Shown here: positions 11,377 through 24,300 of the stretch, piece after piece
Position numbering within the stretch: the first letter of the stretch is position 1
How the letters are laid out: each line of letters starts with the position of its first letter
NCBI GenBank assembly: GCA_023055425.1
Contig: JALGPY010000001.1
Location: 116,727,057 to 116,791,056, forward strand
DNA length: 64,000 nucleotides
From: Linanthus parryae
Lineage: Eukaryota; Streptophyta; Magnoliopsida; Ericales; Polemoniaceae
Reading direction: 5' to 3'
Made by a program: the position numbers and the translations under genes
The notes under the pieces: model-generated
What the model saw: only the letters and a program-made list of their open reading frames with translations
Told to the model about the DNA's origin: nothing
Database searches by the model: none

Positions 11377-12784
11377 GATTGGAATAGATGCCCTAGAGGC
11401 AATCTAGTTTGGTATGAACAATAATTGGCTAGAACATTCATTGTATTATTTATTGTGATATTTAATATAATGAAGTCCTTAGATTTACAATTGCGATGTT
11501 CATCTTAAATATCCCTATTCAATTATAATGATTAAATAGGACAATCACTTATAGACTAATATGGGTTTGGATTGATATGGAGATATCATGATCCAGCACA
11601 TGGGTGTGCATTAAGGGTAATGGCATACTGGATTGACCCATCTCCGGGAAGGCTACATATGAGTTATGTAAATTCACAAGCGCTTCTCGTGGTAACAACG
11701 GTATTGTCATCCTTAGGCTTGAAGTCACTAGAGCATCTAGTTGTGGAGCGTTGTAGTTTTGGTAACGTCAAACGCTACACCGTGACTGGGTAGTCATAAA
11801 GGCGTGTATCAGACACAACATGAAGCAATCTTAGATATCGTAGTGTTGTAGATAGATTTTTTCCCTCTCACATAACGGGAGCAAATATCCTAGGCCACTC
11901 GAGGGATAGTGCTTATAGAATGTCTTGCCAGACTCAAATAAATTAACATGGGATATTTATGTTATTTGCACGAATAAGGCTATTCCCATAATCGAGAAAC
12001 TATGGATTGGATATACGAGTGTGACATATATGTCTCGTGTCCAATCCGCATATAGAGACAAAGTGATGATACAATACTTGCACAAGGTTTGTCGGATGAC
12101 TATTTCTATTAGTTGGCTAGAATGGATGTCTTGCTGGAGACCGCTCCATATTGGTAAATAGTTACTACCAACTAAGTAGAAACCTATGGGGTCACACGCC
12201 GTATGGATTGAACTAGACTTGAGAATTAATTAATATGATTAATTAATTAGAATGATTAAATCGCAAGAACTTGCTAATTTAGTAGGACTAATATGCAAGT
12301 TGGACTAATCCGAACTTGAGTAGGATTAGGAAAGGGCATTTAGGTAGTCAACAAGGAGTTGTTGGACTATATAAAGGATGATCCTAGCTTCCTTCCCACA
12401 TTAATGCTCATAACATAACTTGAGTGGGAGAGAGAAAGCAAAGAGAGAGCAAGACAAGACAAGGAGGCCGAACGCTCCCTTGCCCGTCGGCCAAGAGAGA
12501 GAGGTCGAACCCCTCTCTTTGGTCTCCGTTGCGTGATTTATTCTTCCTCTTCCTCCGTTCCAAGCTAGCACAAGGATTTAGGAGATCTAGAACTCAATCC
12601 TAGGCGTGGATTAACCGTAGAGGCATCACAATATTCACGTTACAAGTCATCACATGAGACCTCTAAGGTACATGAACACAATTCCCTTACTATCGTTATG
12701 AATTCTCTTCCTGTGATCTTTGGAGGGTCTTGAATGGATAATTTCTTCTTTATTCCGCTGCGTATCCATGATCAAAACCCTATA
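11377..12784 (+). repeat. 5' LTR of truncated copia element
   Basis: It runs about 1.41 kb from GATTGGAATAGATGCC (the first bases are mutated from TGTTGG) to ATCAAAACCCTATA, just before the primer-binding site. It is homologous along its length to 49764-51185. Confidence 0.85.
12367..12376 (+). promoter_or_regulatory. TATA box of the copia LTR
   Basis: CTATATAAAG is conserved at the same place in the LTRs of the sister element (50755 and 57804), which supports its being the retrotransposon promoter. Confidence 0.55.
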
Positions 12785-12785
12785 G

Positions 12786-12798
12786 TGGTATCAGAGCC
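12786..12798 (+). other. primer-binding site, tRNA-Met type
   Basis: TGGTATCAGAGCC lies one base after the LTR end. Confidence 0.85.
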
Positions 12799-14259
12799 AC
12801 AGTTCGTAGACCATAACGTAGTTTATGTGTTACGATTTAGTTGTTTCACCCATAATTGTTGATTATTGCGTTAAAACGACAAATTAAGCATGTTAGATGC
12901 ATGTTGAATGTGATTCAAGCAAACAAGATCTAATTGTATACATGATGTATGAATTAGTGAGTTTGAGAAATGTTAGGATCTTAGATCTAGGGTTTTGGGC
13001 ACAAATTAGAAACTAGTTCTAATTTGGAAACGTTTTGGACTTGGGGAACAAGGAAGGAGTTGTTTTGGAAACAACTCAAGAGGTTCGGTCCCCCTTAGGG
13101 AGACCACCCCTCCTTCCTTGCCGCCCAATCCACCTAGTCGGCCGACCCCACGGGTTGGTCCGACCGGCGTAGGCTCGGCCCGGGCGGCTCCAAGGGGTTC
13201 GGCCAAGTATTTTGGTTTGGCCTCTAGGACCATTTTGACCCTAGTAATCCTAAAATCAACTAAATTTGACTAGGCTTGGCCCGGGCGAGCTGATTTTTTT
13301 CTCAACTTGTGAGATTTATTTTATTTAGTATAGATGTTATCTAGCACTAGATAAAATAGATAAATAGTCAAGATTGAAGAAAAGAAGCCCAAATAATTAA
13401 AGGAGCCACAACATGGAGCATGGAGCATTCCACAAAGCTATGAAGGATGGACCAAGAGATGGAGGCACATGGAGATGCGTTTTTCACTCTAAGGTTCATA
13501 GATATTCTCATTGGCTTGGAAATTTCTTAGTCTAGGAGGCCATATCCATATCACGTTAATGTCTATTTTGTGGATGTTTACTTTATTGTCTTATTATTGT
13601 TGTTGGTGTATGGTTGATGCATGCAATTTGATAATAAGATAATTAACAACCCGGATCTTTTATTTGGAGTTGTGCCCAGACTCAAATAAGTAGATCAGTT
13701 GATATGGATCAACAAAACAATTTAAAATTGAAGAAAAATCCCGCAAAAGAAAATATTACGTTTTCCCTTCTCGTTACTTAAACACTCATCACAAAAACGA
13801 TTAATCAAGTTCGTCCATGCCAAAGCCAGACGAATTGATTCATCATTATGTGGTGCGATGGCACACATAGTGTGCAATTGTTGGAGTAAGAGTTTGGACG
13901 TAACCATGTAATTTTAATAAAGATTAAAAATCTAGAGGCACTCAATTGGGATTATTTATAGGATAGATAAATAAAGAGTTATTTGCCCAATTGAACCAAG
14001 AGTTGCATGAGATGCAACTGAAATTATTCCTATCTAAATAACCAACTTGTGGGTGACTTGCCAAAGCAAGCTCATAAGAAAGTGAAATATGGATCTTGGT
14101 TCACTAGAAAATATAATGATATTTTCCGCATTAATATCTTGAGGGTTATTATTCCGTAGAAAAGTGGTGGGAGCTGTATTTAATAATCTAGCCATAATTA
14201 AATATAGTTATTTGTTCACAAATACTAAAACTTGCGTATTTCCTTTTGTAGAATTCCAA
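12799..14259 (+). other. copia untranslated leader
   Basis: This 1.46-kb stretch lies between the primer site and the gag ATG and matches the leader of the sister element at 51199-52842. No coding frame is supported. Confidence 0.65.
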
Positions 14260-15054
14260 ATGGAAAACAACTCATCGAGTTCACAACATTCCCTACGCTC
14301 TATCCTTGAGAAGGACAAACTCTCTGGAACTAATTTTCTAGACTGGTACAGAAACTTGAGAATCGTTCTCAAGCAAGAGAAGAAAATGTACGCTCTAGAT
14401 GAGCAAGTTCATGCAGGTCCGGAAAACAACACTCCTGCAGCCCTAAAGGCGTATCATAAGCGTGTTGATGACGCTAATGATGTGACCTGCCTCATGCTTT
14501 GCCCCATGTCCTCTGAGCTTCAGAAGCAACATGAGAACATGAATGCAATCGATATGATCGAACATGAGAACATGAAGCAGCTCTTCAAAGAGCAGGCGAG
14601 GGTGGAGAGGTATGAAGTTTCCAAGGCATTGTTCAAATGTCATCTGGCAGAAGGAAACCCTGTGGGACCTCATGTACTCCACATGATCGGGTACTTGGAG
14701 AATCTCGCGCGACTGGGTTTTCCAGTCGCCCAAGAGTTAGAAACAGATCTCGTGATGCAATCGTTTCCTGAAAGTTATGGATAGTTCATCATGAACTATA
14801 ACATGAACGAGATCGTGAAACTACTGCCAGATCTTCTCAGTATGTTGAGAACAGCTGAACAAAGCATCAACAAAGCCAAGGGCAAGGCCATATTGATGGT
14901 ACAGAAAGGAAAGAGCAAAATGTTTGCCTCATCCTCCAAGGACAAAGGCAAGTCAGTTGCCAAGTCCAAGGAACCTGCCCTTAAGTCTGTTGGTGGCATT
15001 GCCAAAGGTGTAACTAAATGTGAGTGTCTCTACTGCAGTCAGCCTGGACACTAG
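14260..15054 (+). pseudogene. copia gag, interrupted
   Basis: The gag starts at ATG 14260 (MENNSSSSQH) and contains the LSGTNFLDWYRNLRIVLKQE motif typical of copia Gag of the UBN2 type. A TAG at 14782-14784 replaces the CAG found in the sister copy. Reading resumes in the same frame, with a Lys-rich segment and a zinc knuckle CLYCSQPGH that stops at TAG 15052-15054, where the sister has the tryptophan codon. A short duplication of an ENM-containing segment occurs near 14562-14576. No functional capsid can be made. Confidence 0.85.
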
Positions 15055-16404
15055 AGGAGGAACTGCCCAAAATATCTGGAGGACAAAAGTCTTGGAATAG
15101 TGATTCCACCACCACCAAGTATTTTTGTTATAGATGTCAACTTAATTGTCTCTTCATCATGGGTATTGGATACTGGATGTGGATCTCACATTTGTCTAAA
15201 TGAGGAGGACCTAAAGAGAAGTAGAAGATTAGTTAAAGGGGAGATAGACCTGCGCGTTGGGAATGGAGCAAGAGTTGCTGCATTCGCTGTAGGCATGTAC
15301 GAACTGTCTCTGCCTTCATGATTAGTTTTAGAATTAAATAATTGATATTTTGTCCCTGCTATGAGCAGAAACATTATTTCTATTTCTTGTTTGGACAAGG
15401 ATGATTTTACTATTTCAATAAAGAACAGTTTTTGTTCCATTTATTTTGATAGTATTCACTACTGTAGTAGGCAATTATTTAATGGATTGTATATCCTTGA
15501 TCTAAGCAATCATGTCTATAACATTAATACCAAAAGGATTAAAATGAATAATTTAGAGCATGCTTATTTATGGCACTGTCGTTTAGGACATATAAACGAG
15601 AAACGTGTATCTAGACTCCATAAGGATGGATTTCTATACTCATTTGATTTTGAATCATATGAGACATGTGAGGCTTGTTTATTGGTAAAAATGACAAAGT
15701 CCCCTTTCAATAAGAAAGGTGAGAGGACTAATGAGCAATTGGCACTCGTGCATACTGATGTGTGTGGGCCATTTGCCACGCCTTCCAGGGGTGGTTTTGT
15801 CTACTTCATCACATTCACTGATGATTTCAGTAGATATGGATTTGTATACCTCATGAAGGCCAAATCCGAATCCTTTAAAAAGTTCAAAGAATTCAAGAAT
15901 GAATTGGAGAAGCAACTTGGTAAAAGTATTAAGGCTCTACAATCGGATCGTGGAGGAGAATACTTGAGCCAAGAGTTTGACGACTATCTTAGAGAGTGTG
16001 GGATATTGTCCCAACTCACTCCACCCGGAATGCCACAATGGAATGACGTGTCCGAGAGGGGGAATCGAACTCTCTTAAATATGTTTCGATCTATGATGTG
16101 TCAAACTGATCTTCCGTTATCATTTTGGGGCCATGCTCTATTGAGTGCAGCTTTCACCATTAACCGTGTTCCATCGAAGTCAGTCATGTAGACATTACAT
16201 GAGATGTGGAGTGGGAATCGTCCCACAATGTCGTTAATGAAGATTTGGGGTTGCGATGTCTATGTAAAACGTTTACAATCAGACAAGCTAGGGCCTAAGT
16301 CGAAAAAATGCAAGTTTGTGGAATACCCTAAGGAAACTAAGGGATATTATTTCTACAATCCAACTGAGAACAAAGTGTTTGTTGCTCGGTCCGTCTTGTT
16401 ATAG
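15055..16404 (+). pseudogene. copia protease and integrase, interrupted
   Basis: The protease motif WVLDTGCGSH lies near 15160-15190. The integrase zinc-binding region has HCRLGHIN and CEACL. The catalytic core is visible as HTDVCGPF, then ITFTDDFSRYG and SDRGGEYLSQ, and the RGNRTLL segment follows. Stops occur at about 15319 (TGA) and 16189 (TAG, where the sister has a lysine codon), and frame is lost near 16400. Compared with the sister at 54055-55668, this copy carries many more lesions. Confidence 0.85.
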
Positions 16405-16565
16405 AAAGAGAGTTTGACTCTAAAGAAGCAAGTGGGAGGACTGTAGAACTTGAAGAAATTCAAGAGTCAGAAAGCATTGATCCTACTATGAAACATGAAC
16501 AGGAACCACAAGAAGTTGTGGATCTGCCTGTTCAAGTAACAAAAGAACTTCGTATGTCAAGTTGA

Positions 16566-17672
16566 GTGTGCCAGGAGCCGGATAGGTATGGACTTCTTGT
16601 AACTGATACTGGTGACTTGATGCTCATAGATGATGAGCCTACTACCTATGAGGAGGCCATGAAGGTGATGGACTCTCAGAAGTGGCTTGAGGCCATGAGA
16701 TCCGAGATGGAATCCATGTATACCAATAAAGTATGGACTTTGGTGGAACCACCCGAAGGGGCGCGCCCCATAGGGTGCAAGTGGATCTTCAAGAAGAAGA
16801 TCGACGTGGATCGTAATGTGATTACCTATAAGGGCTGATTGGTTGTTAAAGGATTCAGACAGATTCATGGTATAGACTATGATGAAACCTTTTTACCAGT
16901 CGCAATGACCAAATCCATACGATCTTACTTGCTATTGCAGCATACTACGACTATGAGATTTGGCATATGGATGTCAAAACTGCATTCATGTATGGGAATC
17001 TCTTTGAGTACGTGTATATGATACAGCCATTGGTTTTTGAGTATCCAAAGAAAGCCAAAAAAGTCTGTAAACTGCAGCAATCCATTTATGGATTAAAGCA
17101 AGCTTCTAAGAGTTGGAATCGACGTTTTGATGAAGTAGTCAAAGAGTTTGGCTTCATCAGAAACGAAGATGAGTCTTGTGTCTACAAGAAGGTTAGTGGG
17201 AGCTCTGTTGCTTTGCTGGTCTTGTATGTGGATGACATACTACTCATTGGAAACGACATTCCCATGCTGCAATATGTTAAAGATTGGCTAGGAAAGTGTT
17301 TCTCAATGAAAGACTTGGGTGAAGCAGCTTATATAATTGGTATAAAGATCTATAGAGATAGATCTAAGAAGCTGCTCGGCCTAAGTAAAAGTACATATAT
17401 AGGCAAGGTGTTGAAACGGTTCAACATGCAAGATTCCAAGAAGGGATTCTTGCCCATGTCGCACGGAGTCATTTTTTCGAAAAGTGATTGTCCTTCCAAT
17501 GAGATTGGGAAGGAACGCATGAGTAGGGTTCCCTATGCCTCAGCCATAGGATCCATCATGTACGCCATGTTATGTACTAGACCAGATGTGTCATATGCCT
17601 TGAGTATGACAAGCAGATATCAGTCCAATCCCGGTGAGAGTCACTGGATTGCAGTCAAGAACATTCTAAAGT
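16566..17672 (+). pseudogene. copia reverse transcriptase, truncated
   Basis: The RT begins with EEAMKVMDSQKWLEAM and GCKWIFKKKID, is broken by TGA near 16836 and by a shift near 16970, and continues with DVKTAFMYGNL, SIYGLKQASKSWNRRFDE and the catalytic YVDDILLIGND. Copia homology ends after the RPDVSYALSMTSRYQSNPGESHWIAVKNIL segment. The RNase H domain and 3' LTR are absent. Confidence 0.85.
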
Positions 17673-18523
17673 TGACTGAGAAGCTCCCGCCACTTGAAGG
17701 TTGTGGAGTACCTGTCGATGAGCATAGAGAATCAGTGTTCGAAGAAGTTTGGGGCCAGACAACAGAGGTCATATGCGAAAAATGAGCATTGGATTTTGTC
17801 CAAGAATGGTTAAGGGTCGGATAAACAATTTGGAATTTGGTAATATGCATGAGAGGATGCGTAAGAGTTACGTTAAGTGCTGCAACAGGAGATGCAAAAC
17901 AAAATTGCAGAGGAGGTGCAACGACAGGTACAACAACAGGTTCAACAAGTGTTACCTCAAATGACCCAAGCTGCTACCCTACCACCTGTCAACCTTGTTC
18001 AGAATGGCGCAATAGGGTCTTCTCCATCGACTGCTGAAAATGTAATTCCCTCGCCTCCTCATAAGCACCATCACCCTTACTCGCCTGCTCATCAAAATGT
18101 CCGGCCTCCATCACCTTCTGAATTTGTTTCTCCAGCGCCTGCTCAAGATTCCATCGGTTCGTCATCTTCTGATTGTCGGCCACCTAAACCTGCTTAGGTA
18201 AATCTAAACCTTAATAACAAAATATGTCCTAGCATAATGTTACCTTAGCTGAAAGTACTCTTTTTTGTTTGAAAAGAAGCTTCCCATACCCTTGGTGTTG
18301 TATCCCCGACCAAACATAAGTGTTGTGGCCAGAGGGCAGTTCATTTCCGGGCTAGAAAAAAAAGTGGTACAGGGAATAACATTGGGCAAAAGAGTACTTT
18401 GAAGTTTTTGTTAAGGAGGTGTTAAGGCCAGAAGAAGAGATCACTCTTGTTAAAATGGAAAATATCAAAACATGGCGAGACGCTTTGAAGAAGACAATAC
18501 CCTGGCCTCGTACTCTTGTGAGT
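17673..18523 (+). pseudogene. remnant of a CACTA (En/Spm)-type transposon protein gene
   Basis: Immediately after the copia truncation come a Gln-rich coiled-coil segment (EMQNKIAEEVQRQVQQQVQ, 17885-17950) and a Pro/Ser-rich tail ending at 18197. After a gap, 18380-18523 reads HWAKEYFEVFVKEVL, then EEEITLVKMENI and WPRTLV. The order of coiled coil, Pro-rich tail and a domain ending in W-P-x-x-L-V is what I know from the C-terminal part of plant En/Spm-associated proteins (Transposase_24 and DUF8039-like). Stops and shifts between the blocks, and possibly an intron, show that it is dead. The identification rests on a pattern read by eye. Confidence 0.45.
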
Positions 18524-18667
18524 ATATATGTATAGGTTTAATAATGAGCTTTAGTTGTTTTTAAGCCACGATATGCCTCTTTTGATAAGTTTAGAAATAT
18601 TGCAGGCTAAAAAATCGGTAACGGCGTAGGATGCTGCTCGTTCTGAGCTGGTTGTGGAGATATATAC

Positions 18668-18670
<3 letters not shown>

Positions 18671-18702
<32 letters not shown>
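18671..18702. repeat. (TG)n microsatellite
   Basis: About 16 uninterrupted TG units. Confidence 0.95.
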
Positions 18703-18703
<1 letters not shown>

Positions 18704-19672
18704 GCTTTCTTATTCAGTGTTTTTTGTGGTAATCAAATTTTGTGTGTTAGTTGCTCAATTTTGATGAAGAGGCTAATTTGCTGTGTGATGGGCGATAAAA
18801 TAGTTAATATTCATATTTGCTTCTATTTAGTTTTAGCCCTCATGGTTTAATATTGAGCTTCCCTTCACGCGATCCATTTGTTAGTTTGGCTTCGTTCTGT
18901 AATTTTTTGCGGGTTCCGATTAAGCGGCTAGATTGTTGAAGGCAACAGTTAAATAAGTAACACGAACACCCATTAAGTCGCCTTTCAACAGCGAAAACAT
19001 GGCACTGCATAATTAATTAGCATGAGTTCTTTTTGCCTAAGTTTGACTGAGCTTCCCTTCATGCCGTATCCAATTCCATGTTCTCTTCTTGAAACACTAC
19101 TTGCAGGGTGTTGGCCTAGTATTTATCAAGTGTTGGAGTTTTTGTTGTGCTAGTCACTATCTTTTACAAACACTGCACATTGAATTTCAGGTTAGTTTGC
19201 CCTCATATTAGCAAACCAAACCAACATCTGAGAATCAATCTTATCGCAGCTAAAGTTTAGTGTATTTGTCGTCTTCGAAATCAGCTTGATTTCATTGGAA
19301 AATACTTTCGTAAAATACCTTAACTGTGTACAGTTTGGGTCTGCTGCTTAATTAGTTGTATTGTCCGTATACTTATGATGCTACCTGTAGAAGGCTTAAT
19401 GTGGATATATATTGTTATCTTCTTTAGGGCTATCTAGGCTCTGGCACGTCCACGTTATTGTGACCGTTTTGTCCCACTGCACCAATGTGAAGCAGGGGCG
19501 CTCTTTTTTGAAGCCGTTTTGTCGCACTGAAGGATACATAGGTATAGCTTTTGGGTATACTGCAAAATAGCTAGCGCAAAAGTCGCACCACTATAGATTT
19601 TTGGTATATTGGAATTGGGGTAAAGTTTTGCAAGGCACCCTTTGGTGAATTATGCCTTAAACGAACGTTTTT

Positions 19673-19675
<3 letters not shown>

Positions 19676-19722
<47 letters not shown>
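19676..19722. repeat. (TA)n microsatellite
   Basis: TA repeats with one ATG-type interruption. The tract lies where the left end of a Stowaway element would be expected and may have expanded from its TA target site. Confidence 0.9.
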
Positions 19723-19724
19723 AG

Positions 19725-19967
19725 TATCAACTTTTCTATTTTGAGTGTCCCAAAATAATTGTCCACTTTCCTTTTTAGTGTTTGAAATTGTGTGAATTGA
19801 CAATATTGACCATCAAAATACAATTAAAGTTTCACTAGAAATGATTAAATAATGGATAGTTATGTCAATACCACCACAAAATTTAAATTTGAGGAAATTT
19901 AATGCATGTTCCTTTAATAAGTTGGGGTTTCAAAAAGAGATATTTATTTTGGGACAGAGGGAGTATA
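19725..19967. mobile_element. Stowaway-like MITE fragment
   Basis: The right end GGGACAGAGGGAGTA is the classic Stowaway terminal repeat followed by TA. The left part contains the partly complementary TCCCAAAATAATTGTCCAC, but its terminal bases are lost next to the TA microsatellite. Confidence 0.5.
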
Positions 19968-21308
19968 TATTTAAAGTTTTTGAAATGTCTTCTGTAATAT
20001 TCGAGTTCAGTAGATGGTTGCGAGTGTTTGATTGGTTGATGTGTTGAATGGTGCCTTAAAGGCCATAGGTTCGATGTGTTTGATCAACTACAGGATGTGT
20101 TTGATTCATTGGATTGTGCATAAAAGCCTACATGTTGGATATCTCCAGTAGTAAACTGCATTGGTTGCAGGGTTTAGGACAAATACGGCGAGAGTACACT
20201 TTTGTCGTTTTAAGGACCAACAAAAACGACAAGAATAAATAGGTTGTCGTAAACGGATACCATTATATACGGTGGCAATATGAGGTATTATGGCTATAAT
20301 GTTGCAGCTAACCATTACATTACAAATGGCGTGAATATAGTTTTCTGTCTTTAATCATACCATAAACAGTGATTAAAACTTAATTGACGGCAGATACACT
20401 TGCCACAAAAAAGTTTACATACACTGCTAGATAGTCTGATTCGTCGTATATATTCAAATATAAACGGCGAGAGTTATCGCAGTTTATTGAGCGCAAATAC
20501 GGCGAGAGCTCATAAACCACATTGTAAAAACGTCAGTCTACCTAGCGGCCGAACCAAATTTTGCCGTTTATGCCTTAAACGGCGCCAAAATGGTATTATA
20601 TAGCAATATTATCTCGCCCATTTTTTTGTCCGCCTCTAGAAGTGCCTCTAGTTTTATTGAAGAACATTTCGCCCCCTCTAGTTTGGAAAATGACAATTTC
20701 ACTCTTTCAGTGTGTCGAACTTCAAATAATTTACACTTTGTGATTGTGATGCTCTCAGTTTGAGAGTTGAGTCCGACGCTAAAAATAATTTTAGAGATCA
20801 GTTCGACCCATATCATGCAAAAGATCTAATATACCTTTGGATAATGCCTACATTTTCATAACATGAAGGTAAAGTTATCCCAAAAATTACTTATACTGAC
20901 GGTTTTCAAATCTCAGACTGAATGGTGCAACTACATGGGGTGTAAAGTTTTTGAAGTTTGGTACACAGTAGGGGTAAAAGTATCATTTCTCAAACTGAAA
21001 GAGGTGAGCGTGTCCTTCAATGAAACTAATAGAGGTGAAATTGTCTTTTACCCTTCACCTTTCCCTAGCTCGGTCCTTCTTGACAAAGGATAAACCGGAG
21101 CTAATTGGCCCGGGTCAACGCTATTGGCGATGATTTACACGTGTCTGTCCACCTGCAAAGAGACAACAAACGGTAACTCAAAACTGACGAAAACACCCCC
21201 GCTGTAACTACCAACTGATCCATCTTCTCCGCCTCACCAGTCTCGATTGAAACTGTAAAATAAAATCACTCTCTGCCACAACCACTCACCGGAGACAAAA
21301 AAACAGAG

Positions 21309-24300
21309 ATGACGATCGGAACAGCAACGACGGCGACGCAGGCGTACGGAGAATCGTCGTACTGGGACAACCGCTACGCCCAAGAGACGGGTCCCTTCGA
21401 TTGGTACCAGAAATACCCTTCTCTGGCTCCACTCCTCCGCCTCTACATCCCCACCCACCACCATGTCCTCGCCGTCGGCTGCGGTAACTCCGGTAATTTC
21501 CTCATTTCAACGATTTATCGCGTGTGGGTTAAATTGATCGGTTAGATCTGTCGTCGTTAGATCAGTATAAGAACTTGATCGATTGTTTTTCTGGGCGTTC
21601 AATTATCATGTTTCTGCTTCTCTGGGTTGGAATTAGATTGCTCTGTTATATTTTTGAAATTATGAATGATCTAATGTTTGTTTGCTCGTTTTTTGGAATA
21701 TTTGGTTAAAAGTGGTGTTTTCTTTTTTCCTTATTCTCAAAAATCCAACTTTTTCTGAATGTCATTCTTTCTTTCCTCAACATATGCTAGTAGTTACCTT
21801 TCATAGTTTCATGGAATCTATTACAGTTAAAAAAGAATAGGTCTTCTGAAAGGAAAGGAAATAGGAGGACATACAACTAAGGGTTCATAAATTGGATGGC
21901 TGATGTTGAGAATATTTATAGCACAGTACATGGAGGAATTACTATGTCGGAGCCGAGGTACATTGAGTTATAGATAGAGGGTCTTGGTGGTGTCAAAGTG
22001 AACCATAAGACGTTGGAGGGAGTGGTCCCTTTTTATAGGTTAGAGCTATCAGAAACGATATTCGTAGTATGGATGGAGTGATGCCATTGGCTAGTTTTAG
22101 GGTTGGTGGAGGTCAGTCTACTTTATGAACAATGCACGGACATGTGTGATAGCCATTTCGGCTTTCTGTCTGCGTAGGTGGTCACATCTCCAGATGAATC
22201 ATGGCTCGACAAGCTTCTAACTCCAACCTCTATCCATTGAATCCATTATGATCCATCAGTAATGGAGAGACCTAGAATATTTTTAAATCTGGTAGGAATC
22301 CTCCAAAATTGGGGTATGGAGAAACTTATGATCGAAATCATCCAGTTAAGTCCCTCAAGGTGTTGTGGAAAAGTGACTGTTCTATGAATGTGATGAGAAA
22401 ATTAATGGATAGCTCATCATCTTCTTACATTGCAACCTTCTTCATTCCTTAATTAACTATTTTCGGGAATAATGGAACTTTAATTATTTGGTTTGCACGA
22501 AAAGAAAAATTATGGAAAGTAGCGATATGAGGTTAGGCATTAAGAGTTGTTGCTTATTACATGGACACGTGGAGTACAACATTTGGCAGTAATTACCTCT
22601 CGTGGACAATATTTGGAACATATTACAGTTAAGAAAAGGTCTTTAGAAAGGAAATAAGACAAACATCTGAGGCTTCGAAATGGGATGATTGATGAGGACT
22701 TGTTGAGAATATAGTGACCACGGTACATGAACAGCTGGAGGAATTGAGTGGGTAAATAGAGGGACTTGGGGGGTGTAAAGTACTATGTTTTAGCTGAGGT
22801 AAAAAGAGTGGTAGATAGAGGGACTTGGGGGTTTAAGAGTGAACCTTATGACGTTGGAGGGAGTTGTCTCCTTCTATAATCTAGAGGTATCCGACAATAA
22901 GAACGGATAACTTTTCGCTTGGGAGTGCGACCATTGGCTAGTTTAGAGTCTGATCTCGACAGGTTAGTGGGGCTCAGCTACTTTTGTCGTTCAAACCCCT
23001 CTTGTTGGTTCCTTGTTCATTAACTAATATCTTTGTGGGATGAGTTATATTAATGGAAATTTATGGATGGCTCGTCATCTTCTTACATTGAAGTCCTCAT
23101 CATTTGTTAATCCACTATTTTGAGAATATTCAGAAACTTTATATGTTTGGTTTCCATGGGAAAAATCAACTATGGAAAGTATTAACATTGTGTCAGAAAA
23201 AATCTTTTCTAAAAGACCTTTATATTTATCTTCCCTGATTGTGTATATCATTTTATTGAAGTAACTGATCTATTGCATATTTGTACACATCAAACTTTTG
23301 GTTACAACTTCCATTTGCAAGATGTATTAACATTGTGCTTGTGGGTGCAGCATTTAGTGAAGGCATGGTTGACGATGGTTACGAGGATGTGGTCAACATT
23401 GATATATCCTCTGTGGTAATCGAAGCTATGCAAAAGAAATACAGTCACCGGCAACAATTGAAATGTATCCTTTTCTTAACCATATAAAGTTTGCAATCTA
23501 AAGTTTACAGCTATCGTAGATCTGTTCATCCTTCATCGGTTTCTCCAGTACTTTTCATTATAAACATGCAGCTGTCTAGTGATTTGTCTCGAGGCATTAG
23601 TTCCAAACCACTGAAAGAAAATAACCTATCATATTGAAAGAACAGTGCTAATAAGGATAAGCATGTTATAACATACAGTTTTATGTCTCAATCTAAAGAG
23701 TATGTTACACTTCATGCCTGGTGGTAAAAACTGCAAATTATACTGAATAAAGCATATAAATTATTGAGGATATATGCTGATATATGCTCATTGAAGCTTT
23801 CATGAATCATGAAGCTGCGCGAACATCTGAAATATAGCTTCATACTGCTACTACTTTTCCTTTGACGTTAAGAAGACATGACGATGGATGTGCGATATAT
23901 GGACGCATTCCAAACTGGCTCTTTTGATGCTGTTATTGACAAAGGTCAATCAATTTCCTTCTTTTCTTTGTGTATAAACCTAACCTGATATCTTATGAGG
24001 GTTTGGCTCATCTTATCAATATTCTGATGTTAACTTGTTTGGTTTCCAGGAACACTGGATTCTCTTATGGTGAGTTCTCTGTTTGGTTTGAACATTTATT
24101 TTCCTGAGGATTTTTCGCTCCCGTCGCAAACCAATGTTTATTGATAGTGTGGCAGTAATTCTCGAATAAATGCTGCTAAGATGCTGGAGGAGGTTGGCAG
24201 GTACAATGAAATCATTTCCTGAACTTTGCCCTTTTCAAAGTTTGTACTTTTTCTTTCTTGATTTGTTCATATATTGAAGCAGTCCATGGAAAACTATAGG

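Larger units (their letters stand above)
11377..17672 (+). mobile_element. copia LTR retrotransposon, defective and 3'-truncated
   Basis: In order it has an LTR, a tRNA-Met primer site, a ~1.45-kb leader, gag, protease, integrase and reverse transcriptase, all closely related to the element at 49764-58234. Homology to that sister stops at about 17672, within pol before RNase H, and there is no 3' LTR. Its gag-pol frame is broken by many stops. The LTR length (about 1.4 kb) and the Gag type suggest an Angela/Tork-like copia lineage, which is inference. Confidence 0.88.
18524..21308. other. intergenic region with microsatellites
   Basis: No gene is supported. It holds a (TG)n tract, a (TA)n tract, a Stowaway-like fragment and, near 20170-20600, several short repeats of the type CGGCGAGAG and AAACGGC with a small inverted repeat (GCCGTTTATGCC / TTAAACGGC). 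The last 200 bp are the upstream region and probable 5' UTR of the methyltransferase gene. Confidence 0.5.

Noticed and set aside
20105..20620. CACTA-like end (TCTCCAGTAGTA near 20150) with CGGCGAGAG sub-terminal-like repeats
   Set aside because: The terminal G is missing, no matching left end or 3-bp duplication could be found, and the repeats lie outside the supposed end. It may be a relic linked to 17673-18523, but the sequence does not prove it.
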